Of a stretch of DNA of 64,000 nucleotides, positions 1 to 11,166 are shown piece by piece. The position numbers and the translations under genes were made by a program. The stretch lies in NCBI GenBank assembly GCA_047967505.1, contig CM106539.1, one strand, 5' to 3'. The notes beneath the pieces were generated by a model. It was not told where the DNA came from, did not search any database, and saw only the letters and a list, made by a program, of their open reading frames with translations. Every line of letters begins with the position of its first letter. Position 1 is the stretch's first letter. The DNA is from Dipteris shenzhenensis (Eukaryota > Polypodiophyta > Polypodiopsida > Gleicheniales).

Positions 1-458
1 GCACCCACCAAAACTTGTGTGGCTCTCTATTTCTCTCTCTCCCTCTTTCGTTCTTGCTTCCGTTGAGAGCACTCTCACTCTGCCCTCTCAAGGCAACTTG
101 CCTCTTTGCTCTCCTCTCTTAAGGGCAAGGCCCCAATCATTTGATCCACAATGCCCTCCTCCACCAACTAGATAGACATGCAAGAATCACTCATCCATTG
201 TGCCAACCATGCATATGGGTCCCTGTGAGAGTACAGAGAACCAAAGGAGTAGGTCCCAGCACATGTCAAAGTGATGGAAGATGGATTCATGGATTTTCTT
301 GTACAGGGCATCCATATAGCCCACAACCTCTTCAAGAGGCAACAAGAAATTAATTCTAAATCATCTACAATGTGAGTCCAAGATCTAAAGAGAATCCATC
401 CATTCGTGAAGGAGCTTCAAATGGAAAAGGGATGCATAGTCAGGCCATTGGGTAAGTA

Positions 459-835
459 ATGGAGGAAATGGCCAAGAAAGAAAGGGAACTGGAAATGGCT
501 TTATAAGCAAGGAATGAGGCCCTCAAAAATGAAGTATTGATAGAAACACACTTTTCATCTAGAGGATGGAGGCCTAGCAAGCTCTAGAGCAATAGATTAA
601 AAGGAAGTAGAGAAAATGCAAGTGGCAATGCACTGGCAGATTGAGGCTCTACACAACACCAACCTTGAGTAGCTAAAAAGTTACAAGCAATTTTACCATC
701 AATTGGAACTAGCATACACACAACCCAATTAGGAGATTGAGCTAGGCAACCAAAAGGACGTAGAATATGAGGAAATCCTTGATACATCCCCCCCTGACCT
801 CAGCAGTCATGATCTCAAACCCTGCATGGTGGAAG
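459..835 (+). pseudogene. decayed coiled-coil reading frame
   Basis: A plus-strand frame reads as a charged, heptad-like helix (VMEEMAKKERELEMAL, then ARNEALKNEV) before shifting frame near 560. It continues as KEVEKMQVAMHWQIEAL and LKSYKQFYHQLELAY. Three interruptions are TAA or TAG at places where glutamine would fit a coiled coil. No domain is recognised and no start codon can be chosen. It may be the remnant of a retrotransposon gag-like or host coiled-coil protein; function is unknown. The composition and frame persistence are seen; coding ancestry is inferred. Confidence 0.35.
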
Positions 836-1099
836 ACACCTTCCACTTCCACTTCCATATTTGTTGGCTCTTGCCCACAGCTTTTGCCACCGCAAAAGCA
901 TGGTATTTTCAATATGCAAGGTTCCGAGGCTTTTTGTCACCTGCAGATATATCGGTGTTGTCATTTGTAGTATAAGTGTAGCTTAGGACCTCAGGTCATA
1001 TTCCAGTGAGAGATGTAGGCTTAAGTGTGGTAAGCAAACACAGTGCATGCATGTGTGAAAGGAATGTGCATCATCATGGTTGGGGTAATGAAGGCTTTT

Positions 1100-1515
1100 T
1101 CCTTCAGTAGGGGTTGAAGGTTTAGGAGGAGTTTAATGTTTAGAGGGAGGTTCAAGGTTTAGAAGGAGGCTCCAAGGTTCAAAAAGAGGTTCCAGAGTTT
1201 AGAAGAGGTTCCAGGGTTCAGAGGGGGTTTAAGGTTAGAAGGAGGATCTAAGGTTCAAGATAAGAGTACATGGTGGAGGACTCGTCTCCCTCGTAAATCA
1301 TGGAGGCCAAGGGTTGAGGGGCTAAGGGTTTAGAGGGAGCATAGGAGAGGGAGAGGAAGAAGGTGTAAGAGCAAAAGGGAGGAGGGGAGGGAGGATAAGG
1401 GAGGAGGAGGAGGGAGGAGAAGGGAAGAGGAGAAGGAAAGAGGAGGGAGGAGGAGGAGGGGGCAGGAGAGGGAGAGGAATGGTTGCAAGGTTGGAGGGGA
1501 GGAGACGAGAAGTTG
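1100..1515. repeat. GGTTTAGAGGG-like short repeats and purine tract
   Basis: From about 1100 to 1325 the sequence is a run of diverged 15-25 bp units of the type GAGGTTCAAGGTTTAGAAG. It passes into an almost pure A/G tract (GGAGGAGGGAGG) from about 1330 to 1515. Long open frames on the complement (Ser/Pro/Leu-rich) are a by-product of this composition and are not called as genes. Confidence 0.7.
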
Positions 1516-1724
1516 CAAGGTTAGGACATGATTTTGGACATGGAGTGCAAGAAAGCATGGACACTTGCCAATGGAGACAACTGCTTGGAATACCAAATTA
1601 GAACTCAACACAATGCCCCAAAGAGTGTGGGCTTCATTCCATTATGTCGTATTTATACAAGTTGGAGAGCTTCTCTCTCTGCATGTAGGAATTGTAAGAC
1701 ATTCTCTCTCTACATGTAGAACTT

Positions 1725-1935
1725 GCATATAGAAGTTGCATGTAGGAGTTGTAAGTTGCATGTCGCATGTAGGAGTTGCATGTAGAACTCGTATGTTGCA
1801 TGTAAGAGTTGCATGTAGAACTCATATGTAGAACATGCATGTAGGAATCACATGTAGGACTTGCATGTAGGAGTTGCATGTAGAACATGCATGTAGGAAT
1901 CACATGTAGGACTTGCATGTAGGAGTTGCAAGTAG
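1725..1935. repeat. TTGCATGTAGGAG minisatellite
   Basis: Units of about 13-26 bp built on TTGCATGTAGGAGTTGCATG are repeated. A 48-bp stretch at 1831-1878 is repeated exactly at 1883-1930 (offset 52 bp), showing recent expansion. The Tyr/Met/Ser/His-rich frame on the minus strand is a product of the repeat. Confidence 0.85.
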
Positions 1936-2449
1936 AGCTTGCATGTTGAGGATTCCTAAGAAGGATTATTCCTATCCTTATGTAAGTACAAGCAGAGCTT
2001 TTCCACTACTCTACACACATTCTATGCTACCTAAGTCCATGTTGGCATAGAGACAACATACTCCTAGATCCATTTTATTACCCGTCCTTGGGTTATGGCT
2101 TATTGTGATCATGGATTTGGGATGCCATGTGTGTAATGCAATGGCTATGGAACTTGTGGCATGCCACTCGATCCTGCTGTAAAGACTTGGCACCATACAA
2201 TTTTTGCTTTGTTTCCAGATAGCCTATATCCACCATTTGTTCAAATAGAGATATGTGGCATGCTTCTAAGAAGATGACTCTTTGATAGATTTGGCTTGTA
2301 GTCTGAGCATCAATCCTTTCATTGGGATTGAAACTGAGTGGAGGCAAATGGCGATCAATGTGGCTGGAGACCTCCAGAATGTATTCCAATGTTTTACAGA
2401 AGATATTACTTTGGCAAAGGATGTGGTCAATGTTAATGCGCATTATTCG

Positions 2450-3140
2450 CTCATGTCGTTGAAGTGCTCGGATCAGTGTACCTTGGATATTCCATTCTAC
2501 ACCAGAGTATGGCTCGGTCATTCGCTAATTAATGGTGTGAACTTCACCCAAAGTGTGTATGTTGGCCTCCCATCTATGATGTCATGGAATTGCATAGAAC
2601 TTGTGATGGGTTCTGAGACATGGAGGTGCACACAAGTACTCTTTCAAGAAGATTACATCAACAAGCTTGGGGCGACACCAATCACGTTGGGGATCCAATT
2701 TGCTGACCCCAGCTTCACTAACTTGATGCTGATGAAGGTTGGTAGGGAAGTTGTCGAGGGTCCATCCACCTCGAGTTTTCATATCAGGATATTTGCTCAT
2801 GTTGTTGAAGTGCTCAGATTAGTGTGCCTTGGATATTCCATTCTACACCAGAGTATGGCTTGATCATTGGCCAATTAATGGTGCGATCTTCACCCAAAGT
2901 GTATATGTTGGCCTCCCATCCATGACATCGTGGAACCACATAGAACTTGGAATGGGTTTGCGAGACATGGAGATGCATGCAGGTCCTATCTCAAGGATAG
3001 TACATCAAAGTGCTTGGGGCGGTGCCAATCAGGCAATTTGTTGACCCAAGCTTTACTAACTTGATGCTGACAAAGGTTGGTAGGGAAGTTGTCGAGGGTC
3101 CACCTTGAGTTTTCATATTAGGATATTTGCTCCAAAAATT
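2450..3140. repeat. direct tandem duplication, ~340-bp unit
   Basis: The block starting at about 2450 is repeated from about 2796. CCTTGGATATTCCATTCTAC lies at 2481 and again at 2827 (offset 346), and the units end with CATAT(C/T)AGGATATTTGCT near 2780 and 3114. The copies differ by scattered substitutions and small deletions, so the duplication is not recent. On the minus strand it duplicates part of a coding-like frame (KYPDMKTRGG in one copy, KYPNMKTQGG in the other). Confidence 0.85.
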
Positions 3141-3760
3141 CTTGATGGGGTTATTGGAAAGTGGTATCACATCAAAATCATACCCATCATTGGAATTTGG
3201 CATGGGAGTGCAAATTAAATTATCTGGATCCTGATATTCAAAATCAAATACTGGGTCATTTTCTATTGATGGCAGCACAAGTAGTGTCGGAGGTGATGGC
3301 GAGGCAAGGGGAGAATCATGGGACATGGGGAAGAAATATGGAAGAGTGTTAGTTGTTAGAGGGGAATCAAAGGGGAGGGAGGGAAGAAATAGGCAAATGG
3401 TTTGAGAAGCTTCGTAATCCTTGAGGATAGGATTAACAAGGGAAGGGAAGAAGTTAGGTGTGAGGGACTCGTAAGTTTGTGACTGTTGGGTTAGTTGAAA
3501 GTGGTGATAGGCATGAGCAAAGAGACGATGAATGGAATAGATGTTAGGCTGGAGCTCAGGGAAGGTTAAGAGGGTGGTAACAGTAAGGGTAAGTGAGGTT
3601 ATGAGGTTGGCATAGAGAGTGGTTAGATATGGGAAGTTAGATGTGAGATAGGCCATGTCATCCTTCGACACTTCTTTTTGCTGGTGCAATGGGATCATCA
3701 GCAACAACTGCAAGGGTGGGATGTCGGTTATGTCATGCTTGTAGATAATAGTAATGGCCT
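2991..3760 (-). pseudogene. coding-like 240-residue minus frame, unknown
   Basis: A minus-strand frame stays open for about 240 codons with non-repetitive, protein-like composition (Leu/Thr-rich N-terminal half, Pro/Ser/Asp-rich C-terminal half). It lies downstream, in minus orientation, of the coiled-coil frame at 3944-5415 but in another frame, so the two could be parts of one broken gene. Its 3' end overlaps the ~340-bp duplication. No domain is recognised. It could be a degenerate retroelement gag or a host relic. Confidence 0.35.
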
Positions 3761-3943
3761 TTGTAGCAATGGCAACAAACTAGCAATAACCCTGAGGGAG
3801 GACTATCCATGAGGCATACATATGCAATGAAAGCATCTATCTTGAGTGCTATAAACTTGGCATGTGTAGATAGGCAGAAGACATTATGCCCCTACAGAAC
3901 GTTCGCATTTGATTGTTGGATGAGTGGATATGATCCTGAGTTG

Positions 3944-5415
3944 GATTTACTTCCTTTGGATAAGAACTTGTGCTTTGAGGTGATCTTCTACTTGTAGAAT
4001 AGCCACAAGCTCTCGATACACCACCATTGTGCATTGTAGTGGGACTTCATTGGTGTTGTCTTCCATTGCCTCATTGTTTTGCGCTAGCAATTGGAGTTCA
4101 AGCTTGGAGATGACTATCTTTTGGGATTGCATCTCATCCATTTTTTATTTATACTTATGGTAGATGGATGTATATGCCTCCTTAAGATTTTTCATTTGCA
4201 AGGTGACTTGCGCTTGTTGAGGAATGACTTCAATGGAATTGGACCATTGGTCCAAGACTTGTGCTTGAGAAGTGCTGGCCTTTTTAGCGGTAGCAAGTTG
4301 GTCCTTTAAAATTTGGCAGTCCCTTGTAAGCTCTTCAATGTTGAATGTGCATGTTGCCAAAGATTGTTGCATGTCTTCAAGCTTTTCTTGGAAATCATGT
4401 AGCTCTTCTTATTTTTGGATTAGCTGTGCCAGTTCCTCAGTCTATTGCACATGTGCTGAGGTCAAGTAGTCATAGGAGGTCTGTAGGATTGCCTTAACTT
4501 GTACTGCTACTATTAATTATATTTGGCTCTAGTGGAGGTTGAAGGTCATATCCCTCACTGCCTTCTCTTGAGCTTGGTTGATGCGCACTTCTTCAAACTC
4601 TTTCTCAACTATTTGCCCCCGAAGTGCCTTGAACTCTCTGGAGATTCCATCGAATTGGTCTTCGATTGCTACCACAATTTGTCTTTTCAATTCTCCTGCC
4701 TGTTCTTCCTTGGTCAAGCTAGTGAATCGTTATGACATTTGAAGCATTTGGCTAGATTGATGAGGATTGGCAATACTGCTAATACAATTGGTGCCCATGT
4801 ATCCATCTTGATGATTCCTTAGTACTTGTTGAGGGTGGTTCCAATGTAAGTCAGTCACTTGGGTACAGTAGTCATTTTGTTGATCTGGCACTAGCTCTCC
4901 TTGTGGCTCATTGACTGGCATGGCGTTGATGGGCGGTGCTGGTGCCAATGTAGCCTTAAACTCTGGTTGCTTTTGTTGTTGGAGATATATTGGTTGCAAT
5001 TTTGCACCCATCTATAGCATCTTGTGGGCCAATTCCTCAATTCCTACCTCTAGAATAGGCATTTCTTCTAAGGTATCGGCATTTGCCAATGAGATAGTAG
5101 GAGAAGTTGGTGATGGCTCCCATGTTGGTGGGAAGGGAATGTATAACTCCTCAATAGGTTTTGGTGAATAGGGTAGAGTCATTTCTCGTTCTTGTAGCTC
5201 TTTATTGATGATTATAGCCAATAAGAGTGGAATTTTACATGTTTGGCCTGATGAACCATTGAGTTTTTTTGTGAAGAAGATAACTAGGTGCTGGATACAG
5301 TATTGCTTTAGTTGCCTACTCAACAAAACAAATGTACGGAGTGGGAGGGATCGATTCTTTCTGCACTTAACCCCTGGGTTATGGATAGGAATTGTGTTTC
5401 TTCCTTGAGTTGAGG
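3944..5415 (-). pseudogene. decayed coiled-coil protein gene, one frame with eight stops
   Basis: A single minus-strand frame runs for about 490 codons. It has a Pro/Gln-rich N-terminal part (LQPIYLQQQKQPEFKATL, LYIPFPPTWEPSPTSPT) and a C-terminal part of coiled-coil segments (ELKRQIVVAIEDQFDGISRE, LEDMQQSLATCTFNIEEL, VISKLELQLLAQNNEAME). Eight interruptions are all TAA or TAG, with no frameshift and no TGA, and most sit where glutamine would suit the context. No known domain or start codon is evident. Frame continuity is seen; origin as a retrotransposon-encoded or host coiled-coil protein is inference. Confidence 0.5.
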
Positions 5416-5713
5416 GTTAATGATGGTGGAAGTAATATCCCGTCCCTATGGAACTTTGTGCCCTTGGCAAGGAGATGCTATATTTCAAGAAATTTAGCAT
5501 CGGTAGGCATTGTAGGATATTTTGCACCTTGAATTGGGAGTGAGAAGGCCCTTTGAATTACTATACTATCAAGGATAATGTTGAGTGGGCTCCGATGTAC
5601 AGTGATGGTGCCGTACTTTTGCCAACCTGTGTATCGCAGGAGTCGTAAGAATGGAGAAAGTCCCTGATGTACATGGTCCTTGTAGGACTATCCTTCGTCA
5701 GATAAATTTATCA

Positions 5714-5923
5714 GTGGCGAAATACACTGATAAGTTCAGAGAAAGTGTAATGAAAGTTTATGAACCTCTACCTTAGTCAATCCAGGTAAAAGATTTTATC
5801 TTTGGAGTGAATGATTGGATCAAGATAGAAGTTTAGGCTAAGTATGTGAACACACTAGATGAAGCAATTGCCATAGCCCTGAACTATGAGGATGCCAAAG
5901 GGAACAGACCAAGTGGGTTTGTG
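5714..5923 (+). pseudogene. Ty3/gypsy gag fragment
   Basis: The plus frame contains VAKYTDKFRESVMKVYEPLP and then DFIFGVNDWIKIEV and LDEAIAIALNYEDA. This matches the retrotransposon gag pattern of a 'region of about 15 residues, FxxGLxxxIxxEV, then LDEAIxxAxxYE'. Two TAG codons interrupt the frame. No zinc knuckle, protease or LTR is attached, so this is an isolated scrap. Confidence 0.6.
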
Positions 5924-6861
5924 TAGGTTGGGACTCGGTATGAGTACCCGAAGAAAACTAGGTTTATATGATTCACTCTACACTACTTCACTAGAAAAGA
6001 ATAATTATATACATAGCTCTAGTAGAATTTCATCCACTCTACATTCTTGTTGTGTGACTATTAACTTCATGCCATGTCATATTTTACTTGTTATATTGTT
6101 AGTGCATATATTACTTGATGCACATAATTACATTGAGCCTTGCATCCTCAAGAATAGATTTGTGGGATCCTACACACAAAGCTTCAGTTGCAATAGCACC
6201 TCCATGAGGCAAACACCCAATCAAAGAAGAGTGAGGCTTTAAGTGGGTGATAGGCAAAGTATGTGTTGAGTCAACGATCGGATCCTTCAACCTTCATCTT
6301 CCATCTTCAAACCTAGTGGAGACTTTGGTAATAGGAGGGCTTCCCACTTTGAGAAGTGGAATAAAACCCTTGGAAGTGGTTCTATCAGTTGCAAGCTCCT
6401 CACCCAAATGCTTGTTCCCTTCACATATACGGTATACCTTCCCTTCACTTACACCAACTACATGAAGCGATGTCTTTGGCTCCCTTCAACTCCCCAAGGA
6501 CTCCCTCAAGAGATGCATCGGCCATGGCAACAGGCCTTGCTCGTCTACTCTCAAAATTCTAGAAACATTTGCAGTCTAGCCATTAGCCTAGAGAGACATC
6601 GTAAGTCTTTAGGCTAATAGCAAAACTATCAATCCCTAGATAGAGCAAATGTGGAGAGATGGTTCAATGCCACGACCATTTAGGATAATATAGAGTGTGG
6701 AATCTAGCGATGCCATTGTTGCCAAGGGGCTCCCTACTAACACCTATTTCTCTTCTTCTCCTCCCCCTCTATTCTCAGACTATAGCAGTCTACCCTTCCA
6801 CTATTGCATGACCTTCCTTCCCACCATTTTTCTCCCTTCTGCCATATCCTCTCCTACCCCT

Positions 6862-7425
6862 CTTCCATTGCCTTTGGTTGCTTTTCTACATCTGCCTGGA
6901 CTCGCTTTGTTTTCATGCATATGTATGTCCATTCTTGTGTACATTTGTACACTTCTCCCTATCAAATTTATTTCACTTTATTTTCATGGGATGTTGCATC
7001 CTTCATCTTATTACAATCAAAGTCAAATACATAATAGTCCTTTGTTGGTTTCTTCTATACATCCAAGTTTTTGGAAATTATACACTTCTCCTCGTTGAAT
7101 TTATTTATCACCGTGTTTTCATGGAATGTTGCATCGTTTATCTTATCACTGTCAAAGTCAAATACCAAATAGTCCTTGTTGATTTCATTCTTGTCTTTGA
7201 AGTAATCTTTGGACCATTTGAGTCAATACATCCATGTTTGATAATCCAACACTTTTGAACTCTTTGCGCTCCTTGACAATGTGTATGAATTCATCCACTC
7301 CATATGAGACATCACTTCTGAAACCTTTTGCTTTATTTGGTACCAATGAACTCATCCACTCCCGACAATATACCACTTCTATAGTTAACTGCATCGAAAT
7401 CATCCAAGTTTGAGGAGACAATACA
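6862..7425 (-). pseudogene. relic of the DUF7869-type gene found at 54-58 kb
   Basis: Read on the minus strand, this segment is homologous to the middle of the large gene at 54,233-57,940. It contains REWMSSLVP and SYGVDEFIHI (compare DALSGVDEFMHIEN). Two copies of an STKDYxVFDFD module follow, with DATSHEN. It then contains KRVQADVEKQPK, matching KRQRVQADPEKQPK in the large gene. It has stops and frameshifts and lacks both ends, including the conserved C-terminal domain. A direct repeat visible in the DNA (near 6950-7080 and 7085-7195) corresponds to the two VFDFD modules. Homology is seen by residue-by-residue comparison within the window. Confidence 0.75.
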
Positions 7426-7479
7426 AATGATATCTTTATCTTTGCTGCTAGCACCTTAAGTGCTAGCTACAATGATGGG

Positions 7480-8890
7480 CGTAGAAACCCTCTCTTCCCC
7501 TCTCTTCTCTTATTTCCTCTCTTATTTCCTCTTCTTCCCCTCTTTCCCTCTTTTCCTCCCTCTTTCCCCCCCTCTTTGCCTCCCTCTTTCTCCCCTCTCT
7601 TTTCCTCTCTTTCCCTCTTCTTCCTCCCCTCTCATATTTCCTCTTCTTCCTCCCCTCTCTTTTCCTCTCTTTTGCGTATGCTTATGCTTTCCTCCCCTCT
7701 CTTTTCGTCATGCATAAGCATAATCATATGCTTTCTCTCTTTTCCTCTCTTCCCCTCTCTTTTTTCCTCTCTTTTCTTCTTTTCCCCTCTCGTTTTTCTT
7801 CTCTCTTCCTCTCTTTCATCCTCTTCCTTCTCTTCTTTTCCCCTCTCTTATTTCCTCTCTTTCATCCTCTTTTCTCCCTTTTCATAAGTAGATGCATTTG
7901 CATATGCTTATGCTTATATGCTTATGCATGAGCATATGCTCATATGCTCATGCATAAGCATAATCATATGCTTTCTCTCTTTTCCTCTCTTTCCCCTCTC
8001 TCTTTTCCCCTCTTTCCTTCTTTTCCCCTCTCTTTTTTCTTCTCTTCCTCTTTTTCATCCTCTTCCTTCTCTTCTTTTGCCCTCTCTTATTTCCTCTTTT
8101 TCATCCTCTTTTCTCTCTTTTCATAAGCATATGCATTTGCATATGCTTATGCTTATATGCTTCTGCATGAGCATATGCTCATATGCTCATGTGTAAGCAT
8201 AATCATATGCTTCTGCATGAGCATATGCTCATATGCTCATGTGTAAGCATAATCATATGCTTTCTCTCTTTTCCTCTCTTTCCCCTCTCTCTTTTCCTCT
8301 CTTTCCCCTCTCTTTTTTCCTCTCTTTTCTTCTTTTCCCCTCTCATTTTTCTTCTCTCTTCCTCTCTTTCATCATCTTCCTTCTCTTCTTTTCCCCTCTC
8401 TTATTTCCTCTCTTTCATCACCTTTTCTCTCTTTTCATAAGCATATGCATTTGTGTATGCTTATGCTTATATGCTTATGCATGAGCATATGCTTATATGC
8501 TCATGCATAAGCATAATCATATGCTTTCTCTCTTTTCCTGTCTTTCCCCTCTCTCTTTTCCCCTCTTTCCCTCCCTCTTTCTCCCCTCTCTTTTCCTCTC
8601 TTTCCCTCCCGTCTCCTTTCCTCTCTTTCCTTCCCTTTTCTTTCCCTCTTTCCCTCCCCTCTCTTTTCCTCTCTTTCCCCTCTCTTTTTTCTTCTCTCTT
8701 CCTCTCATTCATCCTCTTCCTTCTCTTCTTTTCCCCTCTCTTACTTCCTCTCTTTTCCTTCTCTCTTTACTTCTCTCTTTTCTTCTCTCTTTTCTTCTCT
8801 CTTTCCTTCTCTTTTCTCCTCTCTTTTCCTCTCTTTTCCTCTCTCTTTTCCTCTCTTTTTCTCTCTTTTCCTCTCTTTCCTTCTCTCTTT
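7480..8890. repeat. CT-rich higher-order tandem array with ATGC palindromes
   Basis: About 1.4 kb of TCTCTTTTCCTCTC-type pyrimidine DNA is punctuated by a purine/pyrimidine-alternating block made of CATATGCTTATGC and GAGCATATGCTCATATGC. The junction GCATAATCATATGCTTTCTC recurs at about 7717, 7957, 8248 and 8508, giving units of roughly 240, 290 and 260 bp. The CATATGC blocks are strongly self-complementary. Phe/Ser/Leu-rich frames here are composition artefacts. Confidence 0.85.
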
Positions 8891-9150
8891 TCTACCCACG
8901 TGAAGCTTCAACAGCCTGACATTGAGCAAGCATAGACAGACTTCTTGTCACTCTAATTTAAAGAATGCAGGAGTCTATAAATGTTTGCTGAATGTCAAGC
9001 TAGTTTTGGCAAGCATGAAACAACCTATGACTCTGGCAAGCTCCACCCATGTGAAGCTTCAACAGTTTGACATTGAGCAAGAATATACAAACTTCTATCA
9101 CTCTAATTCAAAGAATGCAGGAGTCTGTAAATGCTTGCTCAATGTAAGGC
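8891..9150. repeat. direct repeat, ~150-bp unit, two copies
   Basis: GTGAAGCTTCAACAG plus about 95 following bases at 8900 recurs at about 9051, including GACATTGAGCAAG and AAAGAATGCAGGAGTCT. The copies differ by about 10 per cent. It joins the CT array to the Ser/Pro/Thr-rich relic downstream. Confidence 0.8.
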
Positions 9151-9159
9151 ATCATGTGG

Positions 9160-9748
9160 CATGTCCTCTGAGTATGGAGACCCTCGTAGGAGGAGACATC
9201 AGGATCTATACTCTTCAAAGGACTTTGATTACACTCCTGTGACTACCCCTGGGCTAACTCCTCTCATGCCTAGCACTACGACTACCCAAGGAACTCCTTT
9301 GCTAGCAGCCCATGGCTTCGTCTCGCTGAGTCCCGAAGAGTTTGCCGCATCCATGATCGAGCCAAAGGCAATGAGATTCTTCTCTCTGCTATCCCAAAGG
9401 ACCTCAGCTATTCCTCTCCTACACCCCTCGGGGGTAGATCGGGTCCATCGACAGCTAGGCCTACTCAATAGCCATCCCCTTTAGCCCCTTCAACTAAGGA
9501 GTCATTACCTAGGTATACCCATCATAAGGGAAGGAAGAGTAGGAAGGGTCAAGGCTATTGTGGTGACTCGAGGGATGTAGACGAGTCAACACGCTCACAT
9601 CCCTACAGGTCTCCACTTGGTCATGAGACCCAGTACCAATCAGGTCCCTTGCCCTCTCCCACTCCCACTCCCTCTGCTACTCCTCGCTCTGTGAGTGCTC
9701 GTAGTACTACCCCTTGCTCTAGCTCTGCTACTGCCGGTGAACCCTAAA
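9160..9748 (+). pseudogene. Ser/Thr/Pro-rich relic, possibly N-terminal part of a CACTA-type gene
   Basis: The plus strand reads MSSEYGDPRRRRHQDLYSS and a Thr/Pro linker, then GFVSLSPEEFAASMIEP. A frameshift near 9430 leads into a Ser/Pro/Arg-rich stretch (PLPSPTPTPSATPRSVSARS) that ends in TAA at 9746-9748. The low-complexity Ser/Pro tail resembles the linker that precedes the conserved region of plant En/Spm-associated proteins. The next such region is at 19.1 kb, beyond the Tat element, so the two may be one gene split by insertion. That link is inference. Confidence 0.35.
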
Positions 9749-10012
9749 GGTGTCCACAAAGATAGGTATCTGACTAACCAAGTGTAAGGCTATTGCACTA
9801 AAAAAGGGATAAAGAATGTAATCTAAACCTAAAAATGTAGTCCAAAATATACATTAAGATCCCCTCAAATCTACCTCCCAAGACTTAACTCCTCACACAC
9901 AAAAACTCCACATAAATTAAGTTTTCTTTAATAACATCACTCATACTCTCTTGAAACTGAATTTCAGTATTGAAACATCCACAAAAACACTAAATTATTT
10001 CTTTTAATACTA

Positions 10013-10842
10013 TGACATGAAGTTGGGGGTAATGAAACTGCCTGCACCTCTTAGCTTCTTGCTCTTCCTAATCTTAATAATAGAGACCCTTATCACTTGT
10101 AAAGAGAGATGAAGAAAATATTTTCATGCAAAGAAAACCACAATATATCTTTATCCTTGCTTCCCTTAGAAAAGAATGAATATGTAACATCCTAAGTGAT
10201 GTTGTAGTCCAACATCGAGAGAAGAAAAGGATCTGCAGAGGCTATTATCTCACCAAGCCGGTTGGCGCCAAAGAGAAGAAAGAGAAGAGCGATGCATTGT
10301 TGGAAGAAGATCTTTTGGCTCAATATGACATGAACTGATATATATCTAGGGGCTTGAAGGGGTTGATTTGGCTGGATGGGTAAATTCCGGGGAAACATGG
10401 CACCTCCTTCACAGAAGCCTCTAGAAATGGCTCAAAATCATTCTACAAATTGCTAGAAAACACAGAGATCTATAACTTCCACCAAAAAACTGATATAAAA
10501 AATTAAAAGACATACAAGGATGTGCTTGAAGTGAGCTTCGTACTGATATAAGTTTCGTTGAAAACAGATAACCGGTTGAAGAGATATGGACAATTTGCTG
10601 AAAGGGGGTAGAAACTATCATGAAAATAGACTATCAAACATAGAGACTCATAACATTTTACAATAGTATTTTATTTAAGATCTAATCAAATATAAACATG
10701 TGCCTTGAAGAGAGCTTCGCGTTGATATAAGTTTCATTGAAAACAGATAGCCGGTTGAAGAGATATGAACAGTTTACTGAAAGGCGATAAAAATTGTCAT
10801 GAAAACAGGCTGTCAAACATAGAAATATCAATTTTTGGCATA
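10013..10842 (-). repeat. 3' LTR of the Tat-like element, internally deleted
   Basis: This copy matches 15,536-16,325 and then jumps to the last ~20 bases of the 5' LTR at about 17,605 (ATCAATTTTTGG). It has therefore lost about 1.28 kb, including the LTR promoter region. It keeps two of the ~180-bp sub-repeats (GAGCTTCG..CTGATATAAGTTTC at about 10,530 and 10,715). Confidence 0.8.
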
Positions 10843-10857
10843 TCTTTCCCCCCCTAC
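10843..10857 (-). promoter_or_regulatory. polypurine tract of the Tat-like element
   Basis: On the minus strand TGTAGGGGGGGAAAGATA lies immediately upstream of the 3' LTR start (TGCCAAAAATTG). This is the expected position and composition of the plus-strand priming site. It independently fixes the element's orientation and the inner edge of the LTR. Confidence 0.7.
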
Positions 10858-11166
10858 AGATCGTCTCTAGTGACAGAGAGGGTCTACTGGCCCTCAAGGT
10901 GGTCGAGCATAGAAGAATTTAGGGCGATATTCATTGGTGCATCCAGATATCACCATGCCATCAACATCCTCAGGCTGATAAGTTCCATTCGTGACATTCA
11001 TATACATCCTTATGGAGGCATGGCCAAAAGTAACCAATCTCTGCTTTTGTTGTGGAGTTAACCCTCGAGAAAACATGCCTTCTTTCCCATATTGCTGAAC
11101 ATCTTACAGTTCTAGCCATCCAGTGTCTACCAAAGAAACCACCCCCTGGTCTTGTACTACAATGGC

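Noticed and set aside
141-353. 70-codon frame near the window start
   Set aside because: Short, no motif; the neighbouring coiled-coil frame is a better candidate for what this region once encoded.
8453-8935. 160-codon Ser/Phe/Leu-rich frame
   Set aside because: Translation of the CT array; overlapping frames are equally open.
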